Below, one piece after another: positions 38,954 to 53,667 of a stretch of DNA of 64,000 nt; the stretch's first letter is position 1; the number at the start of each line of letters is the position of its first letter. The notes below the pieces were generated by a model. That model saw only the letters and a list, made by a program, of their open reading frames with translations. It ran no database searches and was not told the DNA's origin. Made by a program: the position numbers and the translations under genes. Source of the stretch: Isoperla grammatica (taxonomy: Eukaryota; Arthropoda; Insecta; Plecoptera; Perlodidae). The DNA lies in contig OX246741.1 in assembly GCA_945910005.1 (NCBI GenBank), positions 5,295,201 to 5,359,200 of the forward strand, in the 5' to 3' direction.

Positions 38954-39215
38954 CCGTTAAATTCTCAGAAGAGACGGTCGCTCCACGTGGTCTATTTCAA
39001 CGGGATTTCCCGGTACCTGTTTCTTATTATTCACTGCATGGAATGCACCAGCCTAGATAACGCCTGCCAACAGACGCGCTGATAGTATCAATACAATACC
39101 GGGTGTATTAGAGGAGATGCAACTAGATTTAGGTTGGTAGTTGTCACTTCACTATTACATAATCCATACGACACCACCTTGCAAGTTAACGTGACGGAAT
39201 TAGAGTGGATACATC
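38954..39215 (+). repeat. interspersed repeat R1, copy 1
   Basis: Begins around ACGGTCGCTCCACGTGG and ends near CTTGCAAGTTAACGTGACGG. It matches 56470-56745 (plus) and 59156-59346 (minus). Shared internal words are GGTCTATTTCAACG, CGCCTGCCAACAGACGCG and GATGCAACTAGATTTA-like. Three copies in 20 kb suggest an abundant non-autonomous element; the family is not identified. Confidence 0.7.
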
Positions 39216-41021
39216 CCACATTACCTGGATAATGACGAAGCTGAAGGTATTATATAGCCCACACAAGTTGTCGTATCCTGGCTTACGTACATTAACGTAT
39301 ACAGTGTTGTCAAGTTGTACACAATAAGGGTTAAAGCATCAATCCAAGTTTACCCTTATGACTGTCTCAAAATAACATATGTCAATTCTCACAAAAGGGA
39401 ATTGAATTGCTTGAGTTATCGTCCCCTAACGATTTCATTCATAGGAAAGGAATAGACAAGAATAGATCAAAATGTAACATTTTGCTTTTGGTCCCGACTA
39501 AAAGTCGCGGGGGAAGAAATAAGAATTTTCGTGTAAGAATAATCTGGAGAACAACCTTAACCACCAATGAGAATCTAATGTAACGGTAGTAATACGTTCG
39601 TATAACTAATCTTAAACTTGATGTACAACTTAACGAAAGTCTCGGTTTGTTTTCTAGACTGGAGAGTTTAAAGAACGGAGAGTTTTCCTATAATATATAC
39701 CCTTGTCAGGGTAAAATGCTCTGTCATGCTCCTTTAATATGATGATGGTGTTCTGCAGGGTAGCCTTCAGATTGACAGGAGGGGGAGGGGGGGGGGGGTG
39801 TGGGGGGCAGGGCGTGACGCCACTGCATCAATCACGGGCTCTGATGGCGAAGCGAGGGGCCTACAAGAGATGGATTAAAGCGAAGCGATGTGAACGTTCA
39901 ATATTTGATTCTCTGATTTTTATTGAGTGGATTTACGTGAAGATATTTTCTTTCCAGGACGTAAAATAGGGAATTTCATCCCCGTGTAGGTAGATTTCTT
40001 AAACGATTTTTTCTACACATTATAAAGTATTTCAAGTGTACCAACCATATGACCTATTGAATTCGGAACTTCACATCACGCATGGAAACTCTATTTGATA
40101 CATTATGTTAAATCGGAAATCCTAACGCGTTATATTTTTTCCTTTGACGCGTTTTCACGCCGATTGGAAAGCGCGTTGGTTATGGAGTCGTATCTTGCGG
40201 TTTAGATGCTCTCACATAATTCTAAAGTCGAAGTAAATCCGCTTTGAACCCGGTCAGGCAATGATCGAATGCAGAAAAACACGCTCAGTTGTACTTTTCA
40301 AACTACGATCTCGGTGTAATCGTTTACTGTTGAATCTGGAAGAACATTTTATTGCAGAGCTGTAATATACCGACGCTCGATACATGTTTTACCCTCAAGC
40401 AACATTAATTAATATTGCAACTCAACTCAACGCCTCTTCCCGTCTTTGTGAGGATTGCTTTAATCACAAAAGTAGCTTGTTTGAAAGTTTTAATGAAAGA
40501 AACTAAGCATTTCCTTCTTCCTCTTCTTCTTTATCCTCTTATTCTTGTTCTCGCTCATTCTCGCCAACCAATCCAGCCATACATGTGGGTCAATCATGGA
40601 TTTGATAGACGACGTTAAAGGAGACGAGAGGAGGCAAAAAGAAAGATTCTGCCATCCTCCGTGTCAAGATATATATATCAACTGGCGCTGTTTTTACACA
40701 AAGAGAAGTATGGAAAAAATAAAACAAACATTGGCTCATTGTAGAGAAAGATTAATGCTAGAGAAGATAGTGTGGAAGGATTGATTGACAAAGTCAGTGT
40801 GAACTTCTGGGCCGCTATAAAGAATCTAAGGTAGTTTTTGAAAATCAAAGTTTCAAGGAAAACGACCTATCACTGAATTTAGTGTTACATGTTTTTAAAC
40901 TATGTACCATACCATTGTGATTTGTGTTGTACAGAAAATGTGTTCCTAAAACATCAATGATAATAATTATTATTATGATTATTATGTAGAGTTGAGCGAA
41001 CTACTCGACAACTAGGTCATA

Positions 41022-41116
41022 TGACGTCAGAGGTTTCTTAGTTGGATTGTTAAAACTGCAAAGGCGGAGCTAGACAATGACATAGCTATGCGCTCTTGAC
41101 TATTTTAGTGACGTCA
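41022..41116. promoter_or_regulatory. pair of perfect CRE palindromes
   Basis: TGACGTCA occurs at 41022-41029 and again at 41109-41116, the classic CREB/ATF binding core. Two exact 8-base palindromes within 95 bases are uncommon by chance in AT-rich DNA, but no promoter or gene start is recognised here. Confidence 0.3.
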
Positions 41117-43974
41117 CAAGCCACGACATTCTTGTATGACCTTGTTTATAATTATGCTCTTTTGATCAACTGCATAATGCTCTATGGAACATAATTGCTT
41201 ATGCACATCGCGAGCTATGACGTGCAATAAGGCTGTTGCATCGTCTTGAATTATGACGCTCTGCATGTCAAAGAAACTATTTTACCCAGAACTAATTGGT
41301 ACATAATTTATTTTTATCATTATTAAAACGTCATTTTACAACTGTTAACCCCCAAATTAGTGCATTAATTAAAATGTTAAAAAAGCGATTACAATAATTA
41401 TTTGTGTTGGTATAAAAGATTACAAAAATGTGTTTTTATTAGTTTTAAACCAATATTTTCTAATATTAATAATAAAACTATATTTTCAAAAGAACCAAAC
41501 AAGTGAATCCAGAAGTAAGCCATATGTGACACCACACATGTGTGTTTCAGTACACCGTCCTATCAACGAAGCACTCAATAAATTCAAAGTTGTTCTGAAT
41601 CGGCCTTGTTGATTCTGGCATTTGTCCGCAGGTGTTCGCACTGTCCAATCACTGATTCATATGTTTCGTATTTGAAATATCGATCTTTGATTGGTTATCG
41701 CTCACTCGTCGATGGTGTTCGAAGCCTACAGGGTTGGTTTAGTCACTTTAAATTAAAGTCCCCCACTGCAAATCAGTTTAATTACTGAGTGGGTAGACTC
41801 TAAATGTGAATTTATTTATTTTTTTATTTATTTATGTCTCCTTGGTGGAGGTGCCGGGTAAACACAACATATTATAGAAACACAAAAGCGTGTTAAATTT
41901 AAGCTATTTATAATAAAATGAACACATACTATTGTTAGAATACTAGCGCTGGGTAAAAAACAATGAACAAAAACAAATAGCATAATAATGTAAGTAGTAA
42001 TAATATTCAAAGAAGAAACAATAGACAGCTAAATATCACATTAGTTTTATTATTTTTGACACCGGAATGCATAATATAGTAAATTTTATTGCAGCAGTTT
42101 TTCATTTTGTTTTAGTATGAAAACCAAGAAAAAAACACGTACGAATCATTAAGAATACATATGTTTGAAACAAAAAACCACTAGTGCGGTTAGTAGGAAT
42201 TAATTTCCATACCAAATACAAATAGGACTTAATATAAAAACAACTGTTGTCTCCGAAAGCAAATTTACTACCGTATAATATTGACTGGAGTTACAGTATT
42301 GTCGGAATATTGGTAAGGATTCGGGATTGAACCATTATTCATGGTTTTGGTTAATATTTACTTTTCCATGTTTAGTTTCACAATTAAGTTTATATTCTTA
42401 TGACACATTTGCCAGTGAAGTAAAATAATAAATCTAATTTATTAACGCTATAACTTAAAACATTCCTTTTGGTGCAACAATGTGCTAATTTTTCAAACAA
42501 TGGGAAATAAGCTTTTTACTATGATGGATTAAAAATATGGCTGCAAAACTCCAAGGATATTCCGATGCAACAATCAAAAGCTCTCAAAGTAATGACATAG
42601 GCTCTGTGCATGCCAAAACCGCATAACGTTTCCTTTGTTGTTGCTCTAGCTCAGGGATTAAGGGCGTGTCAGCAGTTAAGTGCTTAGACTAACTTTTAGG
42701 TAATATTTCACAAGAGCTTTGAATCATAATAGCACATTACCATGTTGTAATTTTGTAAGAACCTTGGAAATATGGAACTACTTTCTCTGGAGAGCCACCA
42801 GACATGAGATTGTATTTACGAACGTCACTATTTCCATCGTACCTTTATATTTTATCTTTTGATTCCAAAATATAAACTTGAATTCTTAAACGGAACTATA
42901 TTTTTATGACATATTTATGAAAAACAGGCTGAAGATTAAAACAGCCTCCAACAAATGACATAATATACTTGAACGTATTTTAATGCGGCATTGAACATTA
43001 TGTGAAAGTATTCTAATATACGTTACATTATAGTATTCTTTATATCCAACTAAAATAATTTCCAACAAAACTTATTGCTAGAAATAATCAAGCTAAGACT
43101 TAACAACTACAGTTTTCTAGAATGGTATATAAACCTATTATGAGCAAACTACAAAGGTTATTAATTCATATAATGTGGAAAACATGAGATGTTCTAATGT
43201 AGTATTGTAAAAAGATAAGACAGATTGCGGTATTTTAATCTTAGTAGTTGGCATTACATAGTTTTACTTATTTTAGACCGTCTGTGGAGTATATTAAATG
43301 CAAAATTGTTGCATGGCGTCTTTTCAGGTAGATTGTGTAGAAAATAGTGTAAAACAAGAGACGTAAAAAAAAAACGTTATGCTGATCGATCGATGTACTC
43401 TCCCACTTATCGCAAAAGCTCTTCATTCGGTGTTTTCTTTTTACAATGTTGTTCCCACAAACAATAAAGCAATAGTCGACTAGTAGAAAATGCATCTTTT
43501 CCGTGCATTTCACATCACGAGAGTTATTGAGAAAGCATTGTCAACGTTTTGTTCTGTTACTTATGTTTCAATGGACGGTAAAATGTCCAATCTTCGGGCT
43601 TTAAAATCCCATTTCACAAGAAATGACAGAGTTGTTGTAAAAGAATTCATAGAACAATTAGAAATGTATGGATTCCTTCTCATCTACGCAAGCGTTTCAC
43701 TTTCTATGTTTCGTTGATTTAAATGTTGATTCAATTAAGGTGTTAATTTATATATAGACCTACTGTGATCAACATTAGCGAATATATTTTTGACGGGAGT
43801 TCTATATTATAATTTCATGTTTTCATTCGTGTTAAAACTATCTTTCATAGCAATAAATGTTGAAAACATGTATTAGTATAAATCTTTATTTTTAAATATT
43901 TACGCTTTCGCATTTCGAAAGAGGAACGGCAAGTGTGAATAAGTGAGAAGAAAGAATATGATGTAGGCGGTGTA

Positions 43975-44036
43975 TGATAAATTCACAACAGCGATGCACG
44001 AGAGCCCTCCTTGCTGGCACCGGTCACCACGAGGGA
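43975..44036 (-). repeat. interspersed repeat (GTGGTGACCGGTGC family), inverted copy
   Basis: The minus strand reads CTCGTGGTGACCGGTGCCAG, then an AAGGAGGGCT and CTCGTGCATCG block. It matches 22772-22860 and the corresponding part of the right 9.3-kb copy. The minus open frame 43900-44115 overlaps it and is therefore suspect as a gene. Confidence 0.6.
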
Positions 44037-47000
44037 CCCACCTCGACCGTGAACTTGACAAGTTACGACGCTCCATATATCTGCTGACCAGTCCATCACA
44101 ATAACGTTGTGTCAAGGCCCGAATAACATTAATTACAGCTAAAACACTGCGATGTGAATCTGTAATGGAGAGATTAGATTGCGGCTATAGCTGCACATTA
44201 TAACCTAATGCAAGGGGTATAGGGTGCCGTATAATTCAGAGAGAAGTCTGTTATATATTCATCTGTGGCCAATTACTCCACTACAATTATCATGAGATAG
44301 TGCTTTACCTACTGATCTCTGCCATTATCAGCGCCATTTTAGGTTCAACAAAGGCTCCACAATTCAAATATTAAAGAATTGAACAACCATGCATGTTCAT
44401 TTCTTAGTCTTTTACCGCTAGAATCTATAGTCTCTCTTTTTTGTGCCATGTGTTTGACTTTGCATGTTGATTTACTTGTATTGAAAACATTCACAAAATA
44501 TTTTCGAGGTGCTTTGGCTTATGTCGTTTTTTTGTTAGAAAGAATGAAAACACACCCTAAAATATGGGCATTATTATTACGCCTTCCATGATGTTACATA
44601 CATTGTAATTATATTTATGAGAACAAATTTATAATCTTAATGTAATTGTGGTTTACAGAAATACCACCCAGGTAGCACGGGTACAGTGTTAATGTAGACT
44701 AAAATTGACCGAACTGCCGACATTCAACTAAACGCCGAACGCAGAAGTTGGAGTCGTATCAACTTGTGCGCTCTCGAGCTTTTCTTCATTCCGATTGGTT
44801 CATCGGTTTACAGTCGACGTTCGGCGTTCATTGACGTCAATCCAGCTTAACTCCCGAGACTCTAAGAAGTATATATCCTGTTATTCACAGAGATTGTGGC
44901 TGGCGTGGAGACGATGTGACACTGCGCAAAAACTACCCCTAACGGGGGGTGGGGTGGGGGATCCATCGCAGACAGTAAACAGATCGCCGGTCCGACTGAC
45001 AGCTCGGCCCATCAGATGGACAATGTGCCAAACACACCGGCCTAAAGCACAAGACGATAAATCAGGCTATAGATAACCAACCACAACCCCGCTGCTGCAT
45101 GGCTGACTCGCTACGTTGCCAAATCTACAGTGGGATTCGGCCAAGGGGGTTCGTTATCTATAGTTTTAGTTTCTGTTCGTACGTTCCTTTGCTCTCTGCG
45201 TTAAGGCAAAGTTTATAGATAGCAATTAGAAGGGGGAGATTTTTTGAACTTGGGAGTTTGTTTTATTTTTCCCTTGGGAATTTATTTGAGTAATAAATTA
45301 ATGAGAATGGCGAGGATACTAAATACATTAAGTTAAGTTATTTGTATTTATTAACTACACAATCGGTTACATGAAAAGATTTGTATTGCGGTACAATGCA
45401 CCAATGAGTGTAGGTGGCTCCTTACGAAGGCTCCAAATGCACCGTTTGCATATATGGGAGTAAACATCCATTGATTGAAATCAATATTATAAGTTAAGAA
45501 AAGGACAGAACAAAAAGTCAAAACTTAGATTTCATGATTGTGATTATTTATATTATTATTATAGTGAATTATACTTCTCGTAATTCGGCAGCGTTGTAGT
45601 AGGTGATATAAGAATTCGATGAACCCCATCTATACCCGAACTAAGATTAGAAATAATTCCCACAAACAGTTTGACAAACTGAGCACTTAGATAATTCCCA
45701 GGGTCAAACTGCTCGGAGTATCAGAGTGCAATACACTAGAACGAAGATTGATTCGAGCTCTGTACACTAAACTCTACTTGCGGTTGCAACAAATAGTACT
45801 CTAATGAAAATTCTATTTACTCTGTAGTTCATCCGTTAACTCAATTGAAAGGAGGAGATAAAACGACCAAGAGTTCGACACAGTCTGGCCAAACTTTTAT
45901 GACATTTGTTCAGTGAGATCACAAGTGAAGTGAAGACAGCAGCAATAAATGGAACGTTTGTCAATTTTCAAATAGTGATTTTAAAGAATTACGGGTTGAG
46001 CAATTGTTGCTGCTATAAATCGTTCGTATTGGCGACTCAAAGAGGAATGTTATATTGTTGAGTGTGTTATACAAGCTTCTAAGCATGCTTAGATTCTTAT
46101 TGTTGTTCCAAACTGATTCATCTGAAAACATGTTTACCTACTTCAGTAATGCCATGTACCGTAATATTTTAAATATCAAGTGATTTGTATAATTGTCTTT
46201 AAACGTGCCTTATAAATCTTTAAATGTGTCACAGTTCTTAAAAATGTATAAACACACACATAAACATGTTATTCCTTAAATTACGAAGCATCATTTAGAA
46301 GTTAATTACATGGGAGTATATTATATAGAGAGATAAGCAGAAAGGAACAGTTCTTTTAAGAAATTTATATTAGATGGTATAGAAATAAAAACCATACTAT
46401 TTAATCATGATAGTATATACTCTCGAGATTAATAGTACCAGTAATATTTGAATGGTACTACTTATTACTTAAAGCAGGTGTACTAGTACCAACCAAAATA
46501 AGTATGGTTGTTGCTATTTCCGGTGGCGGGAACCGTAGCCCCACGTGCTACCATAGCCAGCCAGAGTTGAGTGGTTTAACACGATGAAGACATGAGCAAT
46601 GTCACATGAATGTAGCATGACTTGCCGGTTGTCAGGCTACACATGTATCGTTCAAGCGAACACGCCTACAACTAGAAACAAACCTAATCAGAACCTCTCA
46701 AATTAATGAAATTCCATGATAAAGAAACATGCTTTGAATTAGGGCCGCTAGGGCGTGTCTAGAATGCAATTAGAAGCGTAGACTCACAGATTGGAATCAC
46801 ACGAACTTTGAGCTACAAAAACAGCAAACAAAACGTTGCTACTAGATGACGGTGTTATTAAATGACGTTATTTCATGAGAAATAACATGGAGTAGGTTAC
46901 GGGCAGCTGTCAGTCCCTGAACGGGCAGATTAAGTATACAAGTTTGAAGGCTATGGGAGATGTTTAAGTAAAATTGATGTTGTCAAATTAGCTAAAGACA

Positions 47001-47956
47001 AGAGAGAGAAAAGTTTGGAAATCGCTTTCGGGTGATTTCATAAAAGTTGTTCGGAAATTTTTTCCTCGCTTGACTGAAAAGTCTTTTAAAAAACGTCAAA
47101 AACAATGGTTGTATAATCGATATTCTTGTTAGATTTAATTGACGTATGCAAAAGGACGAAGTGTACAAGGTTTGGACAAAGGTTTACATTGAAGAGTAAA
47201 GAAGCTGAGTGGTTAACTATAATTACAATGCATAATTAAAGACGCACCGTTACATGTTAACGGTGATAGTAGAGGCGATGAGTGGTTAATCAATATGAAA
47301 AGCACCTCATGGTATTTGTGCTCCAAGTTGGGTTTGAACAAAGAAGTAAAACATGGTCTTATAGACATACCAACCACTTTGCTTAAATTTGTTTACTTCT
47401 TAATAAACAAAATACTTTATTTGGTGACTATAGACAATATATTATAAAGTTATGCGAGCTTCTACTTTTTACCGTTATCAGAAGATCTAAAAGTATTTTA
47501 CAGTATATTTAAAATGAAAATATTACTCCCTACATTACTTCGTATTTTATTGTAACAATTGTATTCACGGAAAGTAACTTTTCTATGAAGTATGACACAA
47601 TACAATGCTCGATATCGAAGGAACTTTAGTTTCTAAAGCATCTCTAAGAGCTGTTTTATTTCATTCGAATAACGACAACGTGGCAATATCGTTTCCAGAG
47701 TATTCTAAAGCATAAACGGAAAACACTTGAAATAGTCGTAGATTAAAATAAAATAACTTTAATATAAAACATTTATTAGTCTTCGAAGTGAATGTCTTTT
47801 AAAGTAGACACAAAGGTAATGAACTAAAATGCTATAAAAGTCTGTGAAAGCTTTGGATAAATAGTTCAGTGCGATTTTAAATTGTCCGTTCGTCGTTTGA
47901 TCGGTGAGACATAGCAAAAACAAGCAAAGAGTGGCGTAACTATGGGGGATGTGATG

Positions 47957-47987
47957 GAAGGGGGGTGGGGGTGGGGGGGGGGGGGGT
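47957..47987 (+). repeat. G-rich tract
   Basis: Runs of up to about 14 G interrupted by T, preceded by AGTGGCGTAACTATGGGGG, which resembles a transposon terminus. Quadruplex-capable. Confidence 0.7.
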
Positions 47988-50439
47988 AGAAGTTTGGTGG
48001 TGGATTGCGACCACTTCTAAATTGAGGCTCAAAAGAGCGACAGAGTTTTAGAATGTATTGTTTATCTCGTCTTTATTGTTATTGGTATTGGTATTAGTAT
48101 TATTGTTATTATTAGTAGGCCTACTCAATCTTTATAGGTGTTATTTTAAATACATATAATATAATCCTAAACGTTTTTAACATAAAAACATTATATCTAT
48201 TAGAAATATAATGGTGTTTTTAAATATTTAAAATTTCTTACATTGTAAAATCCATGTGGGCCAATAAACTCTACCTATATACGAGTAACAAGACAAGCAA
48301 AATGAACAACATTATCATACTATAATAATTATGTTATATAATTATGTTTCCTACACAATAACGTGAAAATACCAAAATAATATGCCAGTGTTTTGCTTAG
48401 TTCTGTATCTGTAAATTTGTATTGAATTTGAACAATTGTTTTTTTCGTTTGGAATAAAACATTGTACCAAACGATATAAGAAGTAGTAAATAGGTAAATA
48501 TTTAAAGTCGACTTATTCAAAGTGGTTTTTCTTAAGTCCACGTTTATATTTAAAAGATGAAGGCAGACTATTCTCTTCATCTTTGTCAGACGTGATCCCA
48601 TAATCTGACTCTAAATAAGATCCTTTGAAAGCGTAGACAATTTATGAAATCCTGCTTTGATCTCCAAGTAGGGTTAATTTTATAGTTCTAAGCTCAACAC
48701 GCTTAAACATATCTGCATCCTTTTATATGTAGCTACAGATACACAGATACAGAACTAAGGAAAAATTGATATTTGCAAGTGTGAAGTCCGAAATATATTA
48801 TTCTCTGATCTGAGTAAAGATGTTTAATCGTTCAAAAATATGAACCCATTGAAATATGGTTATATTTGTTTCATGTGTTGTTTCTTGTCTATTAGTTCGA
48901 TATGTTGACCTTCCAATACTGTCTGATCGAAGAATAAAAATAGCACCTTCTACTGGTTATCATTATCAAAAATCGTGTTAAATGCCCAGTGAGGCAGAAT
49001 AGCTAATTCCACTGGGGAAACCGTTATAATTATGTAGATTGTAAACGCGTTACAACTAAGATCTTAAGTCAGGACCTGAGGTTCGAGTATTATTTTGTTT
49101 CCTTAAGGTATTAACAATAAGACCCCTTTAGAGTTCCATTATCCTTGTGTAATAATACCGCAGAATTAAGATCTGAGTACGGCTTCAATCTCACACTCGT
49201 GAAGTAAGTCTTGTAATTACAGGGAATGTGCTACGACTGTAAAACTTGCTCTGTTCTCTTGAGGTGATATGCGATGATGTTTTAGAATAAGCACAGTTAT
49301 ATGATTTTAAACATATGTAAGCTATGATTGTACATGTTGTAAACATTTCTCAATCTCATTTGTATTATTCTGTAAATTGATATATACGGGATAACCTTTT
49401 ATATTATGAATTCAATTTTCATTTATAATTAAATGATTATAACGGTTTTTAAGCTAAATCCAGCTTTATGGATTATGTATGAAGTTATAGCAGTGCAATA
49501 CAAATTGCATATTGATATAATTATATAACTTCATATTCATAAATGCTATGCTTACGCTTACGCTACTTCGGAATATGCAAATCTATATGTTTTACATTTG
49601 GCTCATTCTTTTACTTTTTTATGTATGAGTCCAATATGAGTTGATATAGAATCAGCCATTTAAAGTGGCCATTACTCATCAGTCAAGAAAGTCTGAACCC
49701 TGAACAATTAACAGATATGATTGAGTCTGATAAGTATGACGAGCATTAACTCATAGTGTGCAATTGTAATTATGATTTCTTCTCAGTTATCATCGACTAT
49801 CATCACCCTAGTTTAAGTTCTCTTCTTTAACGAATATATTTATCTTGGACAGAATCGTACATTTAAAACTGAACAGTAAAATGCGAGTTATACACCCACG
49901 ACATCCTTGTAAATTTTTCTTTCTTACAGAGTTTAGTAACGCGTTTTGTTCAATCCAACCAGTAACCCGCGGTTTTTGTTCCGTTACACATTTTTAAAGC
50001 TGTTCTTCCCTCCAGCGCTCCATACCTCGGGGTCAACTTTCCCACTGCGAAATAGACCACGCGTCACTGATTGAACAAACTTTACTACGTTTTAATTAAA
50101 TGTTTTACAGTTAAAAATAATACGGTGTTAATATTCCTGAAATTAATTAAAAGAAAATGTTTTAAGAAACAAAAAATGTTTCGTTGCATACGAAAAAATT
50201 GTGACGTGATATATAAAATATGGTTTTCTAACAGAAATGAGTGGCATCAAGTGTTACAAAAAAAGAAATATTACAATAGGCAACACGCGTACGATTTTAT
50301 GTGTTAAACCAAGCACTTAATTTAATAGTATATGATACAAAAAGTATATTAATGCAAGTCCCAAGTAAAAAAGAAATTTTTAAATAGGTTTAATGTGGTC
50401 GCATTTATTGAAGTTTAAACTCGGGGATCTGAAACGCGT

Positions 50440-50585
50440 ACAGGTGGCTGTGACCCAATGATTCTGTATACGTGGCGTAACAAACCAATCGCTGAGGCGG
50501 TGAGCGTACAAAGTACAAAACCATGACGTCAAATCCACTCTACATGGCGGCGGCTCGTTTTTCGCGCCCTTTTATTTATCGTTAC
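50440..50585. promoter_or_regulatory. promoter-like cluster (CCAAT, CRE, E2F-like)
   Basis: A locally GC-richer block contains AACCAATCG, the palindrome TGACGTCA (50524-50531), ATGGCGGCGGC and TTTTTCGCGCCC, an E2F-type site. The combination looks like a TATA-less promoter. No open frame of note follows: 50828-51010 has no recognised domain. Motif matches alone are weak evidence. Confidence 0.25.
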
Positions 50586-53500
50586 TAAACTAATTATTTT
50601 GAGGCATAGACTGATCCGTTTTTCAAAATTCAAAGACACAACATTATAAAATGAGAAACAAGGTATTTAAAAATCGATTAAAATTTTCATACGCGTGTTC
50701 CCTATTGTTTTATGCTTGTACAATGGGAAAACAAAAAATCACCCGTGCAGTATTCAGTGTATGCAAACAAGTACACCAGTAAAACGCTGAAAAATTACAT
50801 AGATCTAAAAGGAAAGAACTGGTAATTGTGTTATTTTTAATTGAATCAGGACTGACATCGTTGTGTTTCTACAGTCGAAACGTACGTTATTCGAATATTC
50901 TGATAACGATTCTAGTGCGGAAAAAACTGACAGGTCTGGCAGGCGTATTCTATTGGTGGATTCAGGGATTCCATGTTACAACTAGTTGTATAGACAGTGA
51001 TTCGATGTGAGTTTGAAATATTGTTTTTGTGTTGGGTTTTGGAAACATTGGAATTTTATTTGGCGCTGTAATGAATACCAAAGCTTGCACACTATGAATA
51101 CTAACCAGATAATATTTTTTCATCAGAGAAACTGAAATATTTTTCTAGTTTTTCTTCCGTTGTACTTGATATATTCCTAAACTATTTCTAAAAGTTGAGT
51201 AATGGAACAATATACGGTTTGTTTTACTCAGAAGGGTTGGAATTTATTTTATATTGTGATAATGACAAACAATTGTTATTGGAAGTTGTACTATAAGGTG
51301 TTAGAGAGTAAAGAGTTGTATTACGAGTATATGGATTCCGAGTTTGCTTTTTAAAGTTTGTAAAATAAATAATTATACTTAATTTTGCATAGAATTGCCA
51401 ATAAAACAAAAATTACTCAATGCATGAACATTTCGATTAAACCTTTTTCTAAGAAATGCATAACATAATGTTATCGGCTTGCTTCGTGGCACGTTAAACT
51501 TGCACAACTTCCATTGCCTCCAATGAACTGAGACAGACATGCTTGGCACCAACGCAAGAAAATCCCCGTTTTATCTTTTTGGGTTCTTTTCTTTTTTGGT
51601 TTATCGCGTTCTTTCCAGAACATTTAAATCTAGGTAGCGTGACCTACTTATCAATATAACTTTATTTAAACACGAGGTATAACATGAATTATAACCCAAA
51701 CATGGTTGAAAAGATGTGTTTACTACATTGGTTCCCTACGGTAGCCAGCGTTTTAGCTAGTTAGTACTTGGACAAGGATAATTTGATTACTGTGGTTCAA
51801 TAGACAACAATTGAACACGATGGGTATACAACTACTGTACGGTGAATGAGATATTGTGTTGCACCATTCTACTTTAATTAACTTTTGACAAGTTGAAGGA
51901 TATATGACGTTAACAACTATACTACCTGATTATATCATGCGAGTAGCTTTAACATTACACGAATAATTGCACAATTTGTCGCAAAGGTAGACGTTTATAC
52001 AAGGTATAGGTATACATTATACGAGCATTCTGATTCAAACAAGTTAACGGTCATAACAATAATTTGTCGTATGAAACCTGCTCAGGGGCAATTCGTGTAC
52101 TATTTTAGGTGAACGAATGTATACACAAGAAATATGGTATTTAATCTTAATTTTTCTCTTGAAGCTAACTAATGATAAACCTATCATTGTTTTTGAGTCA
52201 ATACTATATTATTTATGGTAAACGTATGCACCTTTTACGTTAACCTTATGGTTATAATAATAAACAAACAAAACTTTGAACGTTTACTATTTTAATGGTA
52301 AATCTATAATTCTGCTTTCAAGTATATACCAATAATTTTAAGTTTACAAACAGTAGCTTTCTACTACTTTAAGCTATAAATATTAATCTGTCAACCATAG
52401 CTTAGGTTGTGTAATACACGCTCTTAAACATTGGTATAAGCTCACATATTTACAAATCAAATATACAGAATAGATAGTCTTAGCCCAGATAACTCAACCA
52501 TTTAGTTAATTCTTAAAACACAACTAACATACGTACTTCTTCCGCTAGCTAGTTGACCAAGTGTCTACTCTGCACTAAGTTGACAATGTCCCGCAGAACC
52601 ACGACACTCCTACCTCACCGTTACACAGAAATTATTACCTCCAGTGCAAAAGCGAACTTCTAAAGATAACAATGGGAAAAGGTTCGGAACTGGAATTGAA
52701 GACTGAAGCACCTGTCAAGTGGCTAAGAGAAGGCGTCGCGTATTTTCCTTTGCAACTAACAAAATACGAAAACACTTTTTTTTACCAGACGAGGAATCGA
52801 TATCCGGATTAGGTTTGATGCCATCATACGCGTTGCCAATATGAGATAACGGAGACTCGGCTAAAACTCTTTCTTGACGTTGTTTTTATAGTGGCAAAGG
52901 TGACATAAAACTAACTTCATTGACTCACTAGAGGCCGTTGATTAATATAAGCAATCCTGACAATAACCTGAATTACTATACCACATCCTAGCGTTATATG
53001 TATTATAATCTAAAATCTCATTTGTATGGGCCTAGATACGTAAACAAAAAATAAAATCCCAATGAATAATTTGTATTAACTTTATGCATTGAAGGAAAAT
53101 TTTGTTCAAGACAAATTCCTTACGTTTATATTGAAATCCGGACAAATTAGTAAACTGTGCCCTTTAATAAAGTCTGTCTTTCTCTTGTAGCTCCAAATAC
53201 TATTATAATAGTCCGCTATATTTATTTATTATAATATGTACTTGTTATGTTATGTGCAACTGATTATATTATTTATTGTTAAATTACATTGGTATTTATT
53301 TGCTGTTTCCGATATTTTGATTAGGTTTATATTGTACATTTCCTCTTTCACGTCTGATGAACGTCTAATGCATGAAGATTACAAGATTATAAAATATACA
53401 ATCCATCTAATTGACTATCTTAGAAATTGAAATAATTGAATATTCGTGATGCAACTACTAATTTATAACATTTCAAGCACAGGGCTCAATTATTGAACTC

Positions 53501-53640
53501 TATTTCAATTTAAAGAAGAACGTACACAGTTGGTGAAAATGTCTTCATTTAACATTAAACTTAGTGGTTTCGTTCGTCTCCAATCCCATTTTCACAGTGT
53601 TGAGGTTCTCAAATTAGCTTGCTTTGCTGTCACAAAAAGA

Positions 53641-53667
53641 GGGGGGGGGGGTGGCGGGGGAGGGGGG
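53641..53667 (+). repeat. G-rich tract
   Basis: Runs of six to eleven G interrupted by T and C. It lies inside a 128-codon plus frame with a poly-Gly stretch that I do not accept as a gene. Confidence 0.8.

Noticed and set aside
49050..49095. GAGGTTCGAGTATT as a tRNA B box
   Set aside because: No matching A box at the right spacing and no stem pairing.
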